Source: Pseudotabrizicola sp051200875 | GTDB lineage: Bacteria > Pseudomonadota > Alphaproteobacteria > Rhodobacterales > Rhodobacteraceae | NCBI RefSeq assembly: GCF_051200875.1 | Contig: NZ_CP195191.1 | Span: 2,418,001-2,482,000, forward strand | Direction of reading: 5' to 3' | DNA: 64,000 nucleotides | In this document: positions 25,922 to 35,163 of the stretch, piece by piece | How positions within the stretch are numbered: the first letter of the stretch is position 1 | Layout of the letters: each line of letters opens with the position of its first letter | Made by a program: the position numbers and the translations under genes | The notes under the pieces: model-generated | Databases searched by the model: none | Seen by the model: only the letters and a program-made list of their open reading frames with translations | What the model was told of the DNA's origin: nothing

Positions 25922-26728
25922 TTAGGCATCGCGCTGCGCGATCCAGTCATGGTCTGGGTCATTCTTGAACCGCCATTTCCGCAGTGGACCAGCCATGACG
26001 TTCAGATAGTAAAGGTCATAGCCATAGGGGGCCGCACAGGGATGATGGCCCTTTGGAACAAGGGTCAGATCGTGGTTCTTTACGGTCATCGTTTCATCCA
26101 GACTGCCGTCTTCGGTGTAGACGCGTTGGATTGCGAACCCCTGTTCCGGGTTCAGACGGTGATAATAGGTCTCTTCCAGATAAGTCATGTTCGGGAAGTC
26201 ATCTTCATCATGCCGATGCGACGGATAGGACGACCAGTTGCCTGACGGCGTAAAGACCTCGGTCACCAAAAGGCTGTCAGCCACATCCCGGCCTTCCATG
26301 GCGATGTTGTTCACATAGCGTGTATTTGTGCCCTTGCCACGCGGGGTCAGCTCAATGCCCTCCGGCCCGATCTGCGCCGCGGGATGCCCGCCCTTTCCGG
26401 GAGCCGTGCAGATCGCCAGCACCAGATCCGTCGTCGCCTCGACCGACCAGTCCGACCCGTCGGGCAAATAGACGGCATGGGGCGGCGTCCGCTCAAAGAC
26501 GCTCAGACGATCCCCCAGAACGCCCCAATCGCGCCCGGCCCCTTTCAGCCGCCCTTTGCCCTCGACATAGAGAACAATCGCCTCTCTGTCCCCCAAGGAA
26601 CCGGCGGCCTTTTCCCCTGCGGACAGCCGATAAAGCTGAAAACCAACATAACCCCAACCAGCGCTTTCCGGGGTTGTGTCATGAACCTTGCCAGAGGTTC
26701 CGCTTGGCTTCACCAAAAGCTTGCTCAT
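25922..26728 (-). CDS. iolB: 5-deoxy-glucuronate isomerase IolB
   Basis: A 268-residue bicupin that converts 5-deoxy-D-glucuronate to 2-deoxy-5-keto-D-gluconate. The ATG at 26728 follows GGAGATTGGGCCG; an upstream GTG-like frame start at 26743 has no such site. Cupin metal residues lie in SSYPSHRHDEDDFP and VPKGHHPCAAPYGYDLYYLN. It is the last gene of the iol operon and is separated from iolE by a strong hairpin. Confidence 0.96.
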   Translation of the reverse strand: MSKLLVKPSGTSGKVHDTTPESAGWGYVGFQLYRLSAGEKAAGSLGDREAIVLYVEGKGRLKGAGRDWGVLGDRLSVFERTPPHAVYLPDGSDWSVEATTDLVLAICTAPGKGGHPAAQIGPEGIELTPRGKGTNTRYVNNIAMEGRDVADSLLVTEVFTPSGNWSSYPSHRHDEDDFPNMTYLEETYYHRLNPEQGFAIQRVYTEDGSLDETMTVKNHDLTLVPKGHHPCAAPYGYDLYYLNVMAGPLRKWRFKNDPDHDWIAQRDA

Positions 26729-26753
26729 CGGCCCAATCTCCATTTTCTGTCTT

Positions 26754-26790
26754 GAAATATCCCGGGGGTCCGGGGGCTGGCCCCCGGACC
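26754..26790. repeat. Hairpin module between iolE and iolB
   Basis: GAAATATCCCGGGGG is followed by a perfect 10-bp stem GGTCCGGGGG-CTGG-CCCCCGGACC (26767-26790). The GAAATATCCCGGGGG core matches the modules at 3450 and 9110 (reverse). It lies within the operon and may stabilise the upstream message or reduce iolB expression. Confidence 0.75.
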
Positions 26791-26801
26791 TGCCCTGTCC
26801 G

Positions 26802-27698
26802 TCAGATCAGACCGGCCGCTTTTGACAGACGTTTCAGCGTGGCCAGACCCAAGGTCTGATACAGCAGCGGATTGCGCTGATCGGGGTCCTGTTCGGCCTC
26901 GATCACGATCCAGCCGTCATAGCCATTCTCGGCAAGGATTTTCAGCAGTGGCGCGAAATCAATGGCGCCATCCTGGTCACCGGGAACTGTAAAGACACCA
27001 GCGCGAACGCCATCCATGAAGGACAGGCCCTCGCCTTCGACCTTGGCCCGAACGGTCGGGCGCACGTTCTTGGCATGGAAGTGCTTAACACGGCCGACAT
27101 GCTTGGCCAACACCTTGGCCGGGTCGCTGCCACCGAAATAGCAGTGACCCGCATCGAACAAGAGCTTGGTCGCAGGCCCCGTCGCCGCCATGAAGGCATC
27201 GATGTCTTCGGGGCTTTGCACAACGGTGCCCATGTGGTGGTGATAGACCAGATCTATCCCTTGGGCCGCGCAATAGGCCGCGATTTCCTCGACCTTTGCG
27301 CCAAAGTCTTTCATCCCTGCCGCATCCAGCACGGGCCGTGTCGAGAGCGGCTGATCCAGACCCTGAACCGAGTTCGAGGTCTCGCAGGTGATCGCCACCT
27401 TGCAACCGTTGTGCTTCAGCTTGTCCAGATGCGGCTGGATTGCCTTTTTCTCGTCCTCGACCGAATTCGCAAGCAAGTTGAGCGAATGCCAGCCCGAGAC
27501 GAATTTCAGGCCGTATTCGGCCAGCAATGCGCGCAGGGCTTCGGGGTCGTTCTGCGGCCAGCGATGGCCATTTTCGATCCCGTCAAAGCCAATTTGGCGG
27601 CCCGCTTCGTCCAGAATGCGGTTGGTAGGGATGTTCGCCCCAAGCGACTGGTCGTCGTCATTGGCCCAGGCGATGGGATTGGTGCCGAAGCGGATCAT
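26802..27698 (-). CDS. iolE: myo-inosose-2 dehydratase IolE
   Basis: A 298-residue TIM-barrel dehydratase turning scyllo-inosose into 3D-trihydroxycyclohexane-1,2-dione. It starts MIRFGTNPIAWANDDDQSLG, with metal-binding positions in LVYHHHMGTVVQ, LLFDAGHCYFGG, VKHFHAKNVRP and WIVIEAEQDP. The ATG overlaps the iolD stop (ATGA). Confidence 0.96.
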   Translation of the reverse strand: MIRFGTNPIAWANDDDQSLGANIPTNRILDEAGRQIGFDGIENGHRWPQNDPEALRALLAEYGLKFVSGWHSLNLLANSVEDEKKAIQPHLDKLKHNGCKVAITCETSNSVQGLDQPLSTRPVLDAAGMKDFGAKVEEIAAYCAAQGIDLVYHHHMGTVVQSPEDIDAFMAATGPATKLLFDAGHCYFGGSDPAKVLAKHVGRVKHFHAKNVRPTVRAKVEGEGLSFMDGVRAGVFTVPGDQDGAIDFAPLLKILAENGYDGWIVIEAEQDPDQRNPLLYQTLGLATLKRLSKAAGLI

Positions 27699-29524
27699 AT
27701 GCGAGCCTGATCTTTCCGTTTGGTTTCATAATTTGCGCGGGCCTCGTTCACCGATGGCCGCACGCTGACTTCGGGGACACCAACTTCCCACCATGTGCCG
27801 CCCAGCGGATGGTCATGATAGGGGGTGGTGTCGATTACGATGACATAGGGGCCTTTCACTGACCGACGCTTGGCCAATGCGGCCTCGAACTCAGCAATGC
27901 TGCTGACCTTTACGCTGGTCGCTCCCATGCTGCCAGCATGGGCGGCAAAGTCGATTTGCGGCTGTGCCTCAACCCGGGAATGGGCATAGAGGTTGTTGAA
28001 CTCGGCCCCGCCGGTGCCCATTTGCAGCCGGTTGATGCAGCCATAGCCGCGGTTGTCAGTGATCACGACGGTAAAGGATATGCCCAACATGGCGGCCGTC
28101 GCCATCTCGGAGTTCATCATCATATAGGTTCCATCACCGGCAAAGCAGATCACGTCGCGTTCCGGCTGGGCCATCTTGATACCCATGGCTCCAGCAATTT
28201 CATAACCCATGCAGCTAAAGCCATATTCCATGTGGTAAGACATGGGCCGCGTCGATTTCCACAACTTGTGCAATTCACCCGGCATAGTGCCAGCGGCGCA
28301 CATGACCACGGTGTCTTCGCCCGATGCGCGCTGAACCGCGCCAACCACCTGTTGATCCGTGGCCAGAGCGTTCTGCTCACCCGGTGCGACACATGCTGCA
28401 TCGGCAGCAGCAAACCAGTCGGCCTTCAGCTTGGCGCTTGGGGCCGCGAATGACTTGCCTTCCAGCGCCTTGGCAAGCGCAACCAGACCGTCGCGCGCAT
28501 CGGCGCAAAGCGGTTCAGCCCCGTGTTTCATGGCGTCATAGGCGGCCACGTTCAGGCTGATCAGCTTGCGGTTAGGCTCTTTGAACAGTGACCACGAGCC
28601 GGTGGTGAAATCCTGAAAACGGGTCCCGACGCCAAAGACCACATCCGCGTTTTCGCAGATCGCGTTGGCGCTGCTGGCACCGGTTACACCGACAGGACCA
28701 AAATTCAGCGCATGATCCCAGGGCATCGCCGACTTTCCGGCCTGTGTTTCCACAACCGGGATCTGGTGCGCCTCGGCAAAGGCACGCAGCGCATCGGTGG
28801 CAAAGGCATAATGCACGCCGCCCCCGGCAACGATCACCGGACGCTTGGCTGCTTTCAGGATCGCGGCAACTGCGTCCAGTTCTACCGGATCGGGTTGCAC
28901 GCGGCGCAGGCGCCAGACCTTTTCGGCGAAGAACTCTTCGGGGTAGTCGAAGGCCTCACCCTGCACATCCTGACAGAAGGAGAGCGTCACCGGCCCACAT
29001 TCCGCAGGATCAGTCATCACCCGCAGCGCGCGCGGCAGAGCGGTCAACAGTTGTTCGGGACGCGTGATGCGGTCGAAGTAACGGCTGACCGGGCGGAAGC
29101 AATCATTCGCGGTCATCGAGCCGTCGCCAAAATCCTCGATCTGTTGCAACACCGGATCGGGGCCACGGTGGGCGAAGACATCACCCGGTATGAACAGAAC
29201 CGGCAGGCGGTTCACATGCGCCAGACCTGCCGCCGTCACCATGTTCAATGCGCCCGGTCCGATCGAGGAGGTCACCGCCATCGCCCGCTTGCGACCCAAC
29301 TGCTTGGCATAGGCGATCGCGGCATGGGCCATCGACTGCTCATTCTGGCCACGATAGGTCGGCAGGTCATCTTGAATGCCGTGCAGCGCCTCACCCAGAC
29401 CGACCACGTTACCGTGACCAAAAATAGCCCAGACACCGGCCAGAAAACGGTCGCCATCCTCATTCTTTTGCGCTGCCAGATAGCGCACCATCGCCTGTGC
29501 GGCGGTCAAACGGATCGTCGCCAT
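27695..29524 (-). CDS. iolD: THcHDO hydrolase IolD (thiamine diphosphate enzyme)
   Basis: A 609-residue ThDP-dependent hydrolase that opens the cyclohexanedione ring to 5-deoxy-glucuronate. The N-terminal pyrimidine domain carries the ThDP Glu in GLGEALHG; the central domain has PVIVAGGGVHYAFA; the C-terminal ThDP motif begins CFAGDGTYMMMNSEMA and ends TDNRGYG. Length matches IolD. It starts 4 bases after the iolC stop. Confidence 0.96.
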   Translation of the reverse strand: MATIRLTAAQAMVRYLAAQKNEDGDRFLAGVWAIFGHGNVVGLGEALHGIQDDLPTYRGQNEQSMAHAAIAYAKQLGRKRAMAVTSSIGPGALNMVTAAGLAHVNRLPVLFIPGDVFAHRGPDPVLQQIEDFGDGSMTANDCFRPVSRYFDRITRPEQLLTALPRALRVMTDPAECGPVTLSFCQDVQGEAFDYPEEFFAEKVWRLRRVQPDPVELDAVAAILKAAKRPVIVAGGGVHYAFATDALRAFAEAHQIPVVETQAGKSAMPWDHALNFGPVGVTGASSANAICENADVVFGVGTRFQDFTTGSWSLFKEPNRKLISLNVAAYDAMKHGAEPLCADARDGLVALAKALEGKSFAAPSAKLKADWFAAADAACVAPGEQNALATDQQVVGAVQRASGEDTVVMCAAGTMPGELHKLWKSTRPMSYHMEYGFSCMGYEIAGAMGIKMAQPERDVICFAGDGTYMMMNSEMATAAMLGISFTVVITDNRGYGCINRLQMGTGGAEFNNLYAHSRVEAQPQIDFAAHAGSMGATSVKVSSIAEFEAALAKRRSVKGPYVIVIDTTPYHDHPLGGTWWEVGVPEVSVRPSVNEARANYETKRKDQARI

Positions 29525-29528
29525 TGGA

Positions 29529-31427
29529 TTACCCCCTGTTCTTCCGCGCAGCGTCCCAAAGGGTGCAAAGGCGCGTGTAATTGTCTGCCATCATCTTTAC
29601 GGCCTGATCAGCCGCAATCTTGCCCGACATGTAGCCTTCGGCCGCCTCAGCAAAGATCGTGCGGCCAACGGCAAACCCTTTCACCAGATCGAATTTTGCC
29701 GCTTTGGCAAAGCTGGCGGCCAAGGTCTCTTCGCTTTCGCCAAGCCCCAGCACGACGATACCACGGGTATGGGCATCATTGCGCGTGATCGCGTCACAGG
29801 CCGCTTGCCAACCCGCATCGGTTTGCATCGGTTCCAGTTTCCACCAGTCGGGATAGACCCCGATATCGTAAAAGCGCTGAATGACATTTGCCGTCGTCTG
29901 GTCATCCACCGGGCCTGCCTTCGACGGGATCACCTCGAGCAGGAACTCCAGCCGGTTGCGCCGTGATGCATGGAACAGGCGCGTAACGGTCGCTTCCTGC
30001 TCGGCCTTCATTTCGGCAGTGTCATCAGGGTGATAGAAGCAGAGAACCTTGACCACATGCGACAGGGGCCATTCGTTCAGTGCGCCGAAATCCGGCCCAA
30101 GTTCCGGCTCCAAGGTCAGCGGGCGCGAGCCCGGCCATTCGACGGGGCGCCCGATCCACAGACCCGTTTCGGCAGCTGCGTAAAGCGCGTCACGCCCCAG
30201 ACGGTTGTCGCAAAGAATACCGTATCCGGCTTTGCCACCTTGGACCTGCGTCGCCGCATCAAGGCACAGCTTCTTGAACGCGCCGATCTTCTTTGCATCA
30301 GCCCCGGCCAGCGTTTCAAGCTGCATCCGGTGGTCGAAGGCAAAGACCCGCATGGTGGACCAATCACCGGTCCGGTTAGTGGACCAATGAATTTGTTCCA
30401 GCGGCTGGTCGTGGCGCAAAGCCTTGTTCACCACCCCGCGCTTGAAGAAGAACTGAAGTTCTTCCCAGCTTGGATAGGCGGGCGCACAGCCATGGCGGCT
30501 GACGGCAAACGCCCCGCAGGCATTGGCGTATTTCAAGGCGACAGGCCAAGTCTCACCATCCAGCCAGCCTTTCAAAAGCCCGGACATAAAGCCGTCACCT
30601 GCGCCCAAAACGTTGAACACCTCGATCGGAAAGCCCGGTCCGGCCTCACCTTCATCAAGGCTGTCTGGCACATCGCCGGTAAAGGCCACGGCCCCCATCG
30701 GGCCGCGTTTGCAGACCAGCGTCGCCTTCGACACCTTGCGGACGGCACGCAGCGCTTCGATAGTGTCGGTCGAACCGCCTGCGATGTGGAATTCTTCCTC
30801 TGTCCCCACGATCAGATCAAAAAGATGCAGGGTCGATTGCAGCTTTGCCGTCACGGCCGCACTTTCGATGAATCGGTTCTCACCATCGCCATGGCCCGAA
30901 AGCCCCCAGAGATTGGGGCGATAGTCGATGTCCAGCGCTGTCTGCGCGCCATTTTCACGCGCCAGACGCAAAGCCTTTAGAACGGCGGCTTCGGTCTTTT
31001 TATGCGACAGATGGGTACCCGTCGCCACGACTGCGCGCGCACGGGCGATGAAGGCCGGATCAACGTCATCCTCACACAGCGCCATGTCGGCGCAATTTTC
31101 GCGATAAAAGATCAGCGGAAAACGATGCTCGTCCCGAATGCCTAGCAGAACCAAGGCCGTAAGCCGATCTTTGTCGGTGATTACTCCATCCACGCAGACG
31201 CCTTCGCGCGCCAATTGCTCGCGGATAAAGCGGCCCATGTGTTCATCACCCACACGGGTCATCAGGGCCGATTTCAACCCAAGCCGTGCGGTGCCCACCG
31301 ACATGTTGGTGGGCGAACCGCCGACATATTTCTGGAAGGACGCCATGTCTTCCAGACGACCGCCGACCTGACCACCATAGAGGTCAACCGAACTGCGCCC
31401 GATGGTGATCAGGTCAAGGTCTTTCAT
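29529..31427 (-). CDS. iolC: IolC kinase fused to DUF2090 aldolase-like domain
   Basis: A 632-residue fusion. Residues 1-330 are a PfkB kinase (5-dehydro-2-deoxygluconokinase): YVGGSPTNMSVGTARLG near the substrate and NVLGAGDGFMSG with the catalytic Asp. Residues ~345-630 are DUF2090: RVFAFDHRMQLE, GYGILCDNRLG, VVKVLCFYHPDD, LEVIPS and WWKLEPM. This pattern is like class I LacD-type aldolases, with the Lys of VVKVL as candidate Schiff base. The fusion could therefore do both the IolC and the IolJ step, giving DHAP and malonate semialdehyde; the aldolase half is inference. The ATG at 31427 overlaps the iolG stop. Confidence 0.93.
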   Translation of the reverse strand: MKDLDLITIGRSSVDLYGGQVGGRLEDMASFQKYVGGSPTNMSVGTARLGLKSALMTRVGDEHMGRFIREQLAREGVCVDGVITDKDRLTALVLLGIRDEHRFPLIFYRENCADMALCEDDVDPAFIARARAVVATGTHLSHKKTEAAVLKALRLARENGAQTALDIDYRPNLWGLSGHGDGENRFIESAAVTAKLQSTLHLFDLIVGTEEEFHIAGGSTDTIEALRAVRKVSKATLVCKRGPMGAVAFTGDVPDSLDEGEAGPGFPIEVFNVLGAGDGFMSGLLKGWLDGETWPVALKYANACGAFAVSRHGCAPAYPSWEELQFFFKRGVVNKALRHDQPLEQIHWSTNRTGDWSTMRVFAFDHRMQLETLAGADAKKIGAFKKLCLDAATQVQGGKAGYGILCDNRLGRDALYAAAETGLWIGRPVEWPGSRPLTLEPELGPDFGALNEWPLSHVVKVLCFYHPDDTAEMKAEQEATVTRLFHASRRNRLEFLLEVIPSKAGPVDDQTTANVIQRFYDIGVYPDWWKLEPMQTDAGWQAACDAITRNDAHTRGIVVLGLGESEETLAASFAKAAKFDLVKGFAVGRTIFAEAAEGYMSGKIAADQAVKMMADNYTRLCTLWDAARKNRG

Positions 31428-32428
31428 CACAGGATCTCCGACACCAGAACCGCGCGACCCTCTTTCGCTGATTTCAGTGCCGCTTCTGCCAAGGCAAGCG
31501 CCATCATGCCATCATGGGTGGTCGTCGGCGTTTCAGCGTTGTTGTTCACCGCCGCAACAAAGGCTGCGATTTCATTCGCGTAAGCCGCGATGTAACGGGT
31601 CATGAAGAAGTTCAGCAGCGGTGCCGAACGGAAGCCTTCTTTGTCTGCCAGAACGACGCGGCTTTCACCGTGGTTTTCAGCCTGCGCCATGCCTTTCGAT
31701 CCCAGAACTTCGATCCGCTGGTCGTAACCATAGGTGGCGCGGCGGGTGTTGGTGATGATCGCCTGCTTGCCCGATGCTGTGCGCAGGATGACGTTGACGC
31801 TGTCGAAGTCGCCCAACTCGCCGATCTTCTTGTCCGTAAGGACAGAGGCAGCAGCCATCACGCTTTCCACCTCTTCGCCCAACAGCCAGCGAGCCATGTC
31901 GAAGTCGTGGATCGTCATGTCACGGAAAATGCCGCCCGAGCGGGTGATGTAGTCGGCAGGTGGCGCGCCGGGGTCGCGGCTGGTAATGGTGACCATTTCC
32001 ACTTCGCCGATCTTGCCCGCGTCAATGGCGGCCTTGACCCCCATGAAGTCTGGGTCAAAGCGGCGGTTGAAGCCGACCATGACCTTGCCCTTGTTTGCCT
32101 CAACCGTCTTCAGACATGCCTGAACGCGGGCCAAAGACAGATCGACGGGCTTTTCACAGAACACGGCCTTGCCCGCTTTGGTGAAGCGCTCGATCAGGTC
32201 GGCATGAGTATCTGTTGGCGTGCAGATCACGACAGCATCAACGTCTTTCGACGCTTCAATCTGGTCGATGGTGCGAACATCGCAGCCATAGGCGGCTTTG
32301 ACGGATTCCGCGGCGGCAGCAACCGGATCGGCAATCGCAACCAGTTTTGCACCGGGGGTTGAGGCGACCGCACGGGCATGAACTTGACCGATACGACCGG
32401 CCCCAAGGATGGCGAATTTCAGCGACAT
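31427..32428 (-). CDS. iolG: Inositol 2-dehydrogenase IolG
   Basis: A 333-residue Gfo/Idh/MocA enzyme oxidising myo-inositol to scyllo-inosose with NAD. Rossmann loop ILGAGRIGQVHARAV at about 7-21, CTPTDTHADLI, the EKP motif in VFCEKPVDLS, GFNRRFDPDFMGVK, and the catalytic Asp/His pair in FRDMTIHDFDMARWLL. It is in the centre of the iol operon. Confidence 0.95.
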   Translation of the reverse strand: MSLKFAILGAGRIGQVHARAVASTPGAKLVAIADPVAAAAESVKAAYGCDVRTIDQIEASKDVDAVVICTPTDTHADLIERFTKAGKAVFCEKPVDLSLARVQACLKTVEANKGKVMVGFNRRFDPDFMGVKAAIDAGKIGEVEMVTITSRDPGAPPADYITRSGGIFRDMTIHDFDMARWLLGEEVESVMAAASVLTDKKIGELGDFDSVNVILRTASGKQAIITNTRRATYGYDQRIEVLGSKGMAQAENHGESRVVLADKEGFRSAPLLNFFMTRYIAAYANEIAAFVAAVNNNAETPTTTHDGMMALALAEAALKSAKEGRAVLVSEIL

Positions 32429-32450
32429 GGCATTCTCTTTTCTGCGCCCC

Positions 32451-33218
32451 TTACTCGGGATAAGCGCCGTTGACGTTTTGATCGAAATCTATGTTAGCGC
32501 CGGTCATTACACCAGATTGAGGCCCAAGCAAGTAGCTCGCCAGACCTGCGACATGATGCGGCTTTACCAGCATTCCAAAGGGTTGACGCGCTTCGGCCGC
32601 TTCCAGCCAACCCTCTTTTGCACCGTGGTATTTTTTCTGAATCAAATCCTCACCGGGGGTGTCCATCCAACCGCAGTTGATGCCGTTCACGCGGATGCGA
32701 TCATGGCGCAAAGCGTTGGCCGCGTTCTTGGTGATATTTGCGAGCGCCGCCTTCGACGCCGAATAGGGTGCAAGGAAACTTTGGCCGCAGTGAACGACCA
32801 TGGACTGAATTGCGACGATGCTGGCCGGATGCCCCGCCTCACGGGCCAACTGAGCGACCCGCTGAATCGCAAAGAAAGGCCCCTTGGTGTTCACGGCAAA
32901 CATCTGGTCAAAGGCGTCTGGAGTTGTATCCAGGATTGATCCGCGCTCGGTGCTTGCCCCTGCAATGCAAAGCGCATTCACCTGCCCCATGATGACGGTG
33001 GCCCGGTTCACGCAGGCAATTACATCAGCGTGGTCAGCAAGGTCAACCGCCACGAAACTGGCCCCAAGCCGGCTGGCGGCAGCTTCCCCTTTGACAGGGT
33101 CGCGGGCCGCCAGCACAAGCCGGGAGCAACCATCAGCCACCAGCCGTTCGGCGATGGCCAGGCCCAACCCCTGAGTTCCCCCAAGGATCAGGGCAGACGT
33201 ATTTTCATGCGGTTTCAC
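32451..33218 (-). CDS. SDR oxidoreductase in the iol operon
   Basis: A 255-residue SDR. Cofactor loop LILGGTQGLGLAIAE; AARDPVKG after beta-2 favours NADP(H); a Ser in AIQSMVVH; Y-x3-K in APYSASKAALAN; C-terminal GANIDFDQNVNGAYPE. It is not part of the core Iol pathway. Position between the transporter and iolG suggests oxidation or reduction of an inositol stereoisomer or methyl ether. It overlaps the ATPase gene's stop by ATGA. Confidence 0.88.
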   Translation of the reverse strand: MKPHENTSALILGGTQGLGLAIAERLVADGCSRLVLAARDPVKGEAAASRLGASFVAVDLADHADVIACVNRATVIMGQVNALCIAGASTERGSILDTTPDAFDQMFAVNTKGPFFAIQRVAQLAREAGHPASIVAIQSMVVHCGQSFLAPYSASKAALANITKNAANALRHDRIRVNGINCGWMDTPGEDLIQKKYHGAKEGWLEAAEARQPFGMLVKPHHVAGLASYLLGPQSGVMTGANIDFDQNVNGAYPE

Positions 33219-33985
33219 GCGGCACCCTCAAACTCTGATCCGGTTTTGGCACCGGTGATGTAGGAAACCACATCCTGACCATCCGTCTCGTCTTTGCGAA
33301 GGTTCGCCACGATCTGGCCGCGCCGGAACACGACGATGCGATCCACCAGATCAAAGACCTGCCGCATGTTGTGGCTGATCAGGATCAGTGGCTCACCCGC
33401 ATCTTTCAGGGTGCGGATGATGTTTTCAACCTGCGCCGTTTCCTGCACGCCCAAGGCTGCGGTTGGTTCATCCATGATCACCAGTTTCGACTTGAAGGCC
33501 GCCGTCCGGGCAATCGCCACACACTGCCGTTGTCCGCCCGACATGTTGCGGATCGTGTTCAACAGATTAGGGATCTTAACCGCTGTTTTTTCCAGCGCCG
33601 CCATTGTCGCCTCGCGCATCGCCTTCTTGTCCAGAATAGAGAAAGGACCAAGGTTGAAGCGAATCTTTTCGCGACCCAGAAACAGGTTCGAAGGCACATC
33701 CAGATCATCTGCCAAAGCAAGGTTCTGGAACACCGTCTCAATCCCAGCCTCGCGCGCCTCAATCGGGCTTTCGAAAGTATGTTCCTTGCCGTCAAAGATG
33801 ATCTGACCACGGGTCGGCTGTTCCACACCTGTGATCTGGCGAACGAAGGTGGATTTACCCGCACCGTTATCGCCCATGATCGCGACATGCTCACCCTTCT
33901 TCAGGGTAAAGTTCGCGTTGGTCAATGCGTGAACCCCGCCATAGTGTTTGGTTAGGCCGCGGGTTTCCAGAATGAAATCGCTCAT
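33215..33985 (-). CDS. Sugar (inositol) ABC transporter ATPase, single cassette
   Basis: A 256-residue ABC ATPase. Start at 33985 with AAAGGGG upstream. Walker A GDNGAGKST, signature MSGGQRQCVAIAR, Walker B VIMDEPTAAL and switch His (LILISHNM). CUT2 sugar importers such as inositol IatA or RbsA normally carry two cassettes in ~500 residues; this one has one, so the importer must use a homodimer. It is five bases from the permease gene. Confidence 0.9.
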   Translation of the reverse strand: MSDFILETRGLTKHYGGVHALTNANFTLKKGEHVAIMGDNGAGKSTFVRQITGVEQPTRGQIIFDGKEHTFESPIEAREAGIETVFQNLALADDLDVPSNLFLGREKIRFNLGPFSILDKKAMREATMAALEKTAVKIPNLLNTIRNMSGGQRQCVAIARTAAFKSKLVIMDEPTAALGVQETAQVENIIRTLKDAGEPLILISHNMRQVFDLVDRIVVFRRGQIVANLRKDETDGQDVVSYITGAKTGSEFEGAA

Positions 33986-33990
33986 CTCGC

Positions 33991-35058
33991 TTACCCCTTT
34001 CTGCGGCTTTGCTGGCGCCATTGGTCAAGCACGACGGCACCGACGATGATCGCACCTTTGACCATTTCCTGATAGTAGGCATCGAGCTTCAAGAAGGTGA
34101 AACCAGAGATAATCACCCCGAAGATCAGGGCACCAAGCACGGTGCCAAGGATAGACCCTCGCCCCCCTTGAAGCGACACGCCGCCAATCACCGCCATTGC
34201 GATGGCGTCAAGTTCGTACATTACACCCATACCGGCTTGTGCGGTCAGGTTCTTTGAGGACAATACGACGGCAGCCAAGGCGGCAAGCGCCCCTGCGATG
34301 GTGTAGACCAGCACCTTATGGCTGGCGACGTTGATCCCGGACATCCGGCTGGCTTGTTCGTTCGACCCAATGGCATAGCAATGCTTGCCGTATTTCGTCT
34401 GCGTCAGGATCAGGTGGAACAGAATGGCCAGCGTCACAAAGATCGCCACGGGCATCATGCCTTTGCCGATGGAGGCGAAGCTTTCGGTCGGGAAGGAAAC
34501 CGGGTTTCCGTTCGACCACCAACGCGATAGACCACGGGCAAAGACCATCATGCCAAGTGTGGCGATAAAGGGCGGAATTCGGGTAAAGGCGACCAAAGCC
34601 CCGTTCACAAAACCCGCTGCAATGCCGCAGGCCAAACCGATGACGATGGGAATGATCACGGGCAAATCCATTGCCCAATCGCCAAAGATCGCCTTGGGGT
34701 TCGGGTTGCCGTTGACGATGGCCGTTTGCGCAAAGCTCATTGTAATCATCGCCGTGGCACCCACGATCGAGCCGGAAGAAAGATCAATTCCGCCCGTGAT
34801 GATGACCTGCGTCACCCCAAGGGCAATGATGCCGATGATCGACACCTGAAGGATGATGATGTTCAGCCGTGGCCAGTTGAAAATGGCATCCACGTTGTCG
34901 CGCGTGTTGAACAGAAAACTGTCCCCCATCACGCGGCCAATCAGTTCAAAAGCCACCGTGATCAGGATCAACGCGATCAAAACGTTCAGTTCAGGTGGTC
35001 TGGCCTTTTTCGCCGGATCGTAGGTCAAGCCTCCGATCCCATGTGTCGCTTGTGCCAT
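33991..35058 (-). CDS. Sugar (inositol) ABC transporter permease
   Basis: A 355-residue CUT2 permease (RbsC/IatP type) with 8-10 hydrophobic segments and the family signature GVTQVIITGGIDLSSGSIVG and FVNGALVAFTRIPPFIATLG. The start at 35058 (MAQATHGIGG) has GAGAGGAAG upstream; earlier in-frame starts are not needed. It pairs with the ATPase and binding-protein genes beside it. Confidence 0.92.
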   Translation of the reverse strand: MAQATHGIGGLTYDPAKKARPPELNVLIALILITVAFELIGRVMGDSFLFNTRDNVDAIFNWPRLNIIILQVSIIGIIALGVTQVIITGGIDLSSGSIVGATAMITMSFAQTAIVNGNPNPKAIFGDWAMDLPVIIPIVIGLACGIAAGFVNGALVAFTRIPPFIATLGMMVFARGLSRWWSNGNPVSFPTESFASIGKGMMPVAIFVTLAILFHLILTQTKYGKHCYAIGSNEQASRMSGINVASHKVLVYTIAGALAALAAVVLSSKNLTAQAGMGVMYELDAIAMAVIGGVSLQGGRGSILGTVLGALIFGVIISGFTFLKLDAYYQEMVKGAIIVGAVVLDQWRQQSRRKG

Positions 35059-35111
35059 CTGGTCTTCCTCTCCCATTACCCGCGCGCAAATTCTTCTTCT
35101 GGCGGGAAACA

Positions 35112-35135
35112 GGGGCGGCACCGCAGCGCCGCCCC
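35112..35135 (-). terminator. Intercistronic hairpin between binding-protein and permease genes
   Basis: GGGGCGGC (35112-35119) pairs with GCCGCCCC (35128-35135) over an 8-base loop. On the minus strand it follows the binding-protein stop by about 30 bases. Such hairpins commonly protect the binding-protein part of the mRNA so it is made in excess over permease. Confidence 0.6.
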
Positions 35136-35163
35136 CTTTTGCCTTGTGATCCAGAACAGCAGA

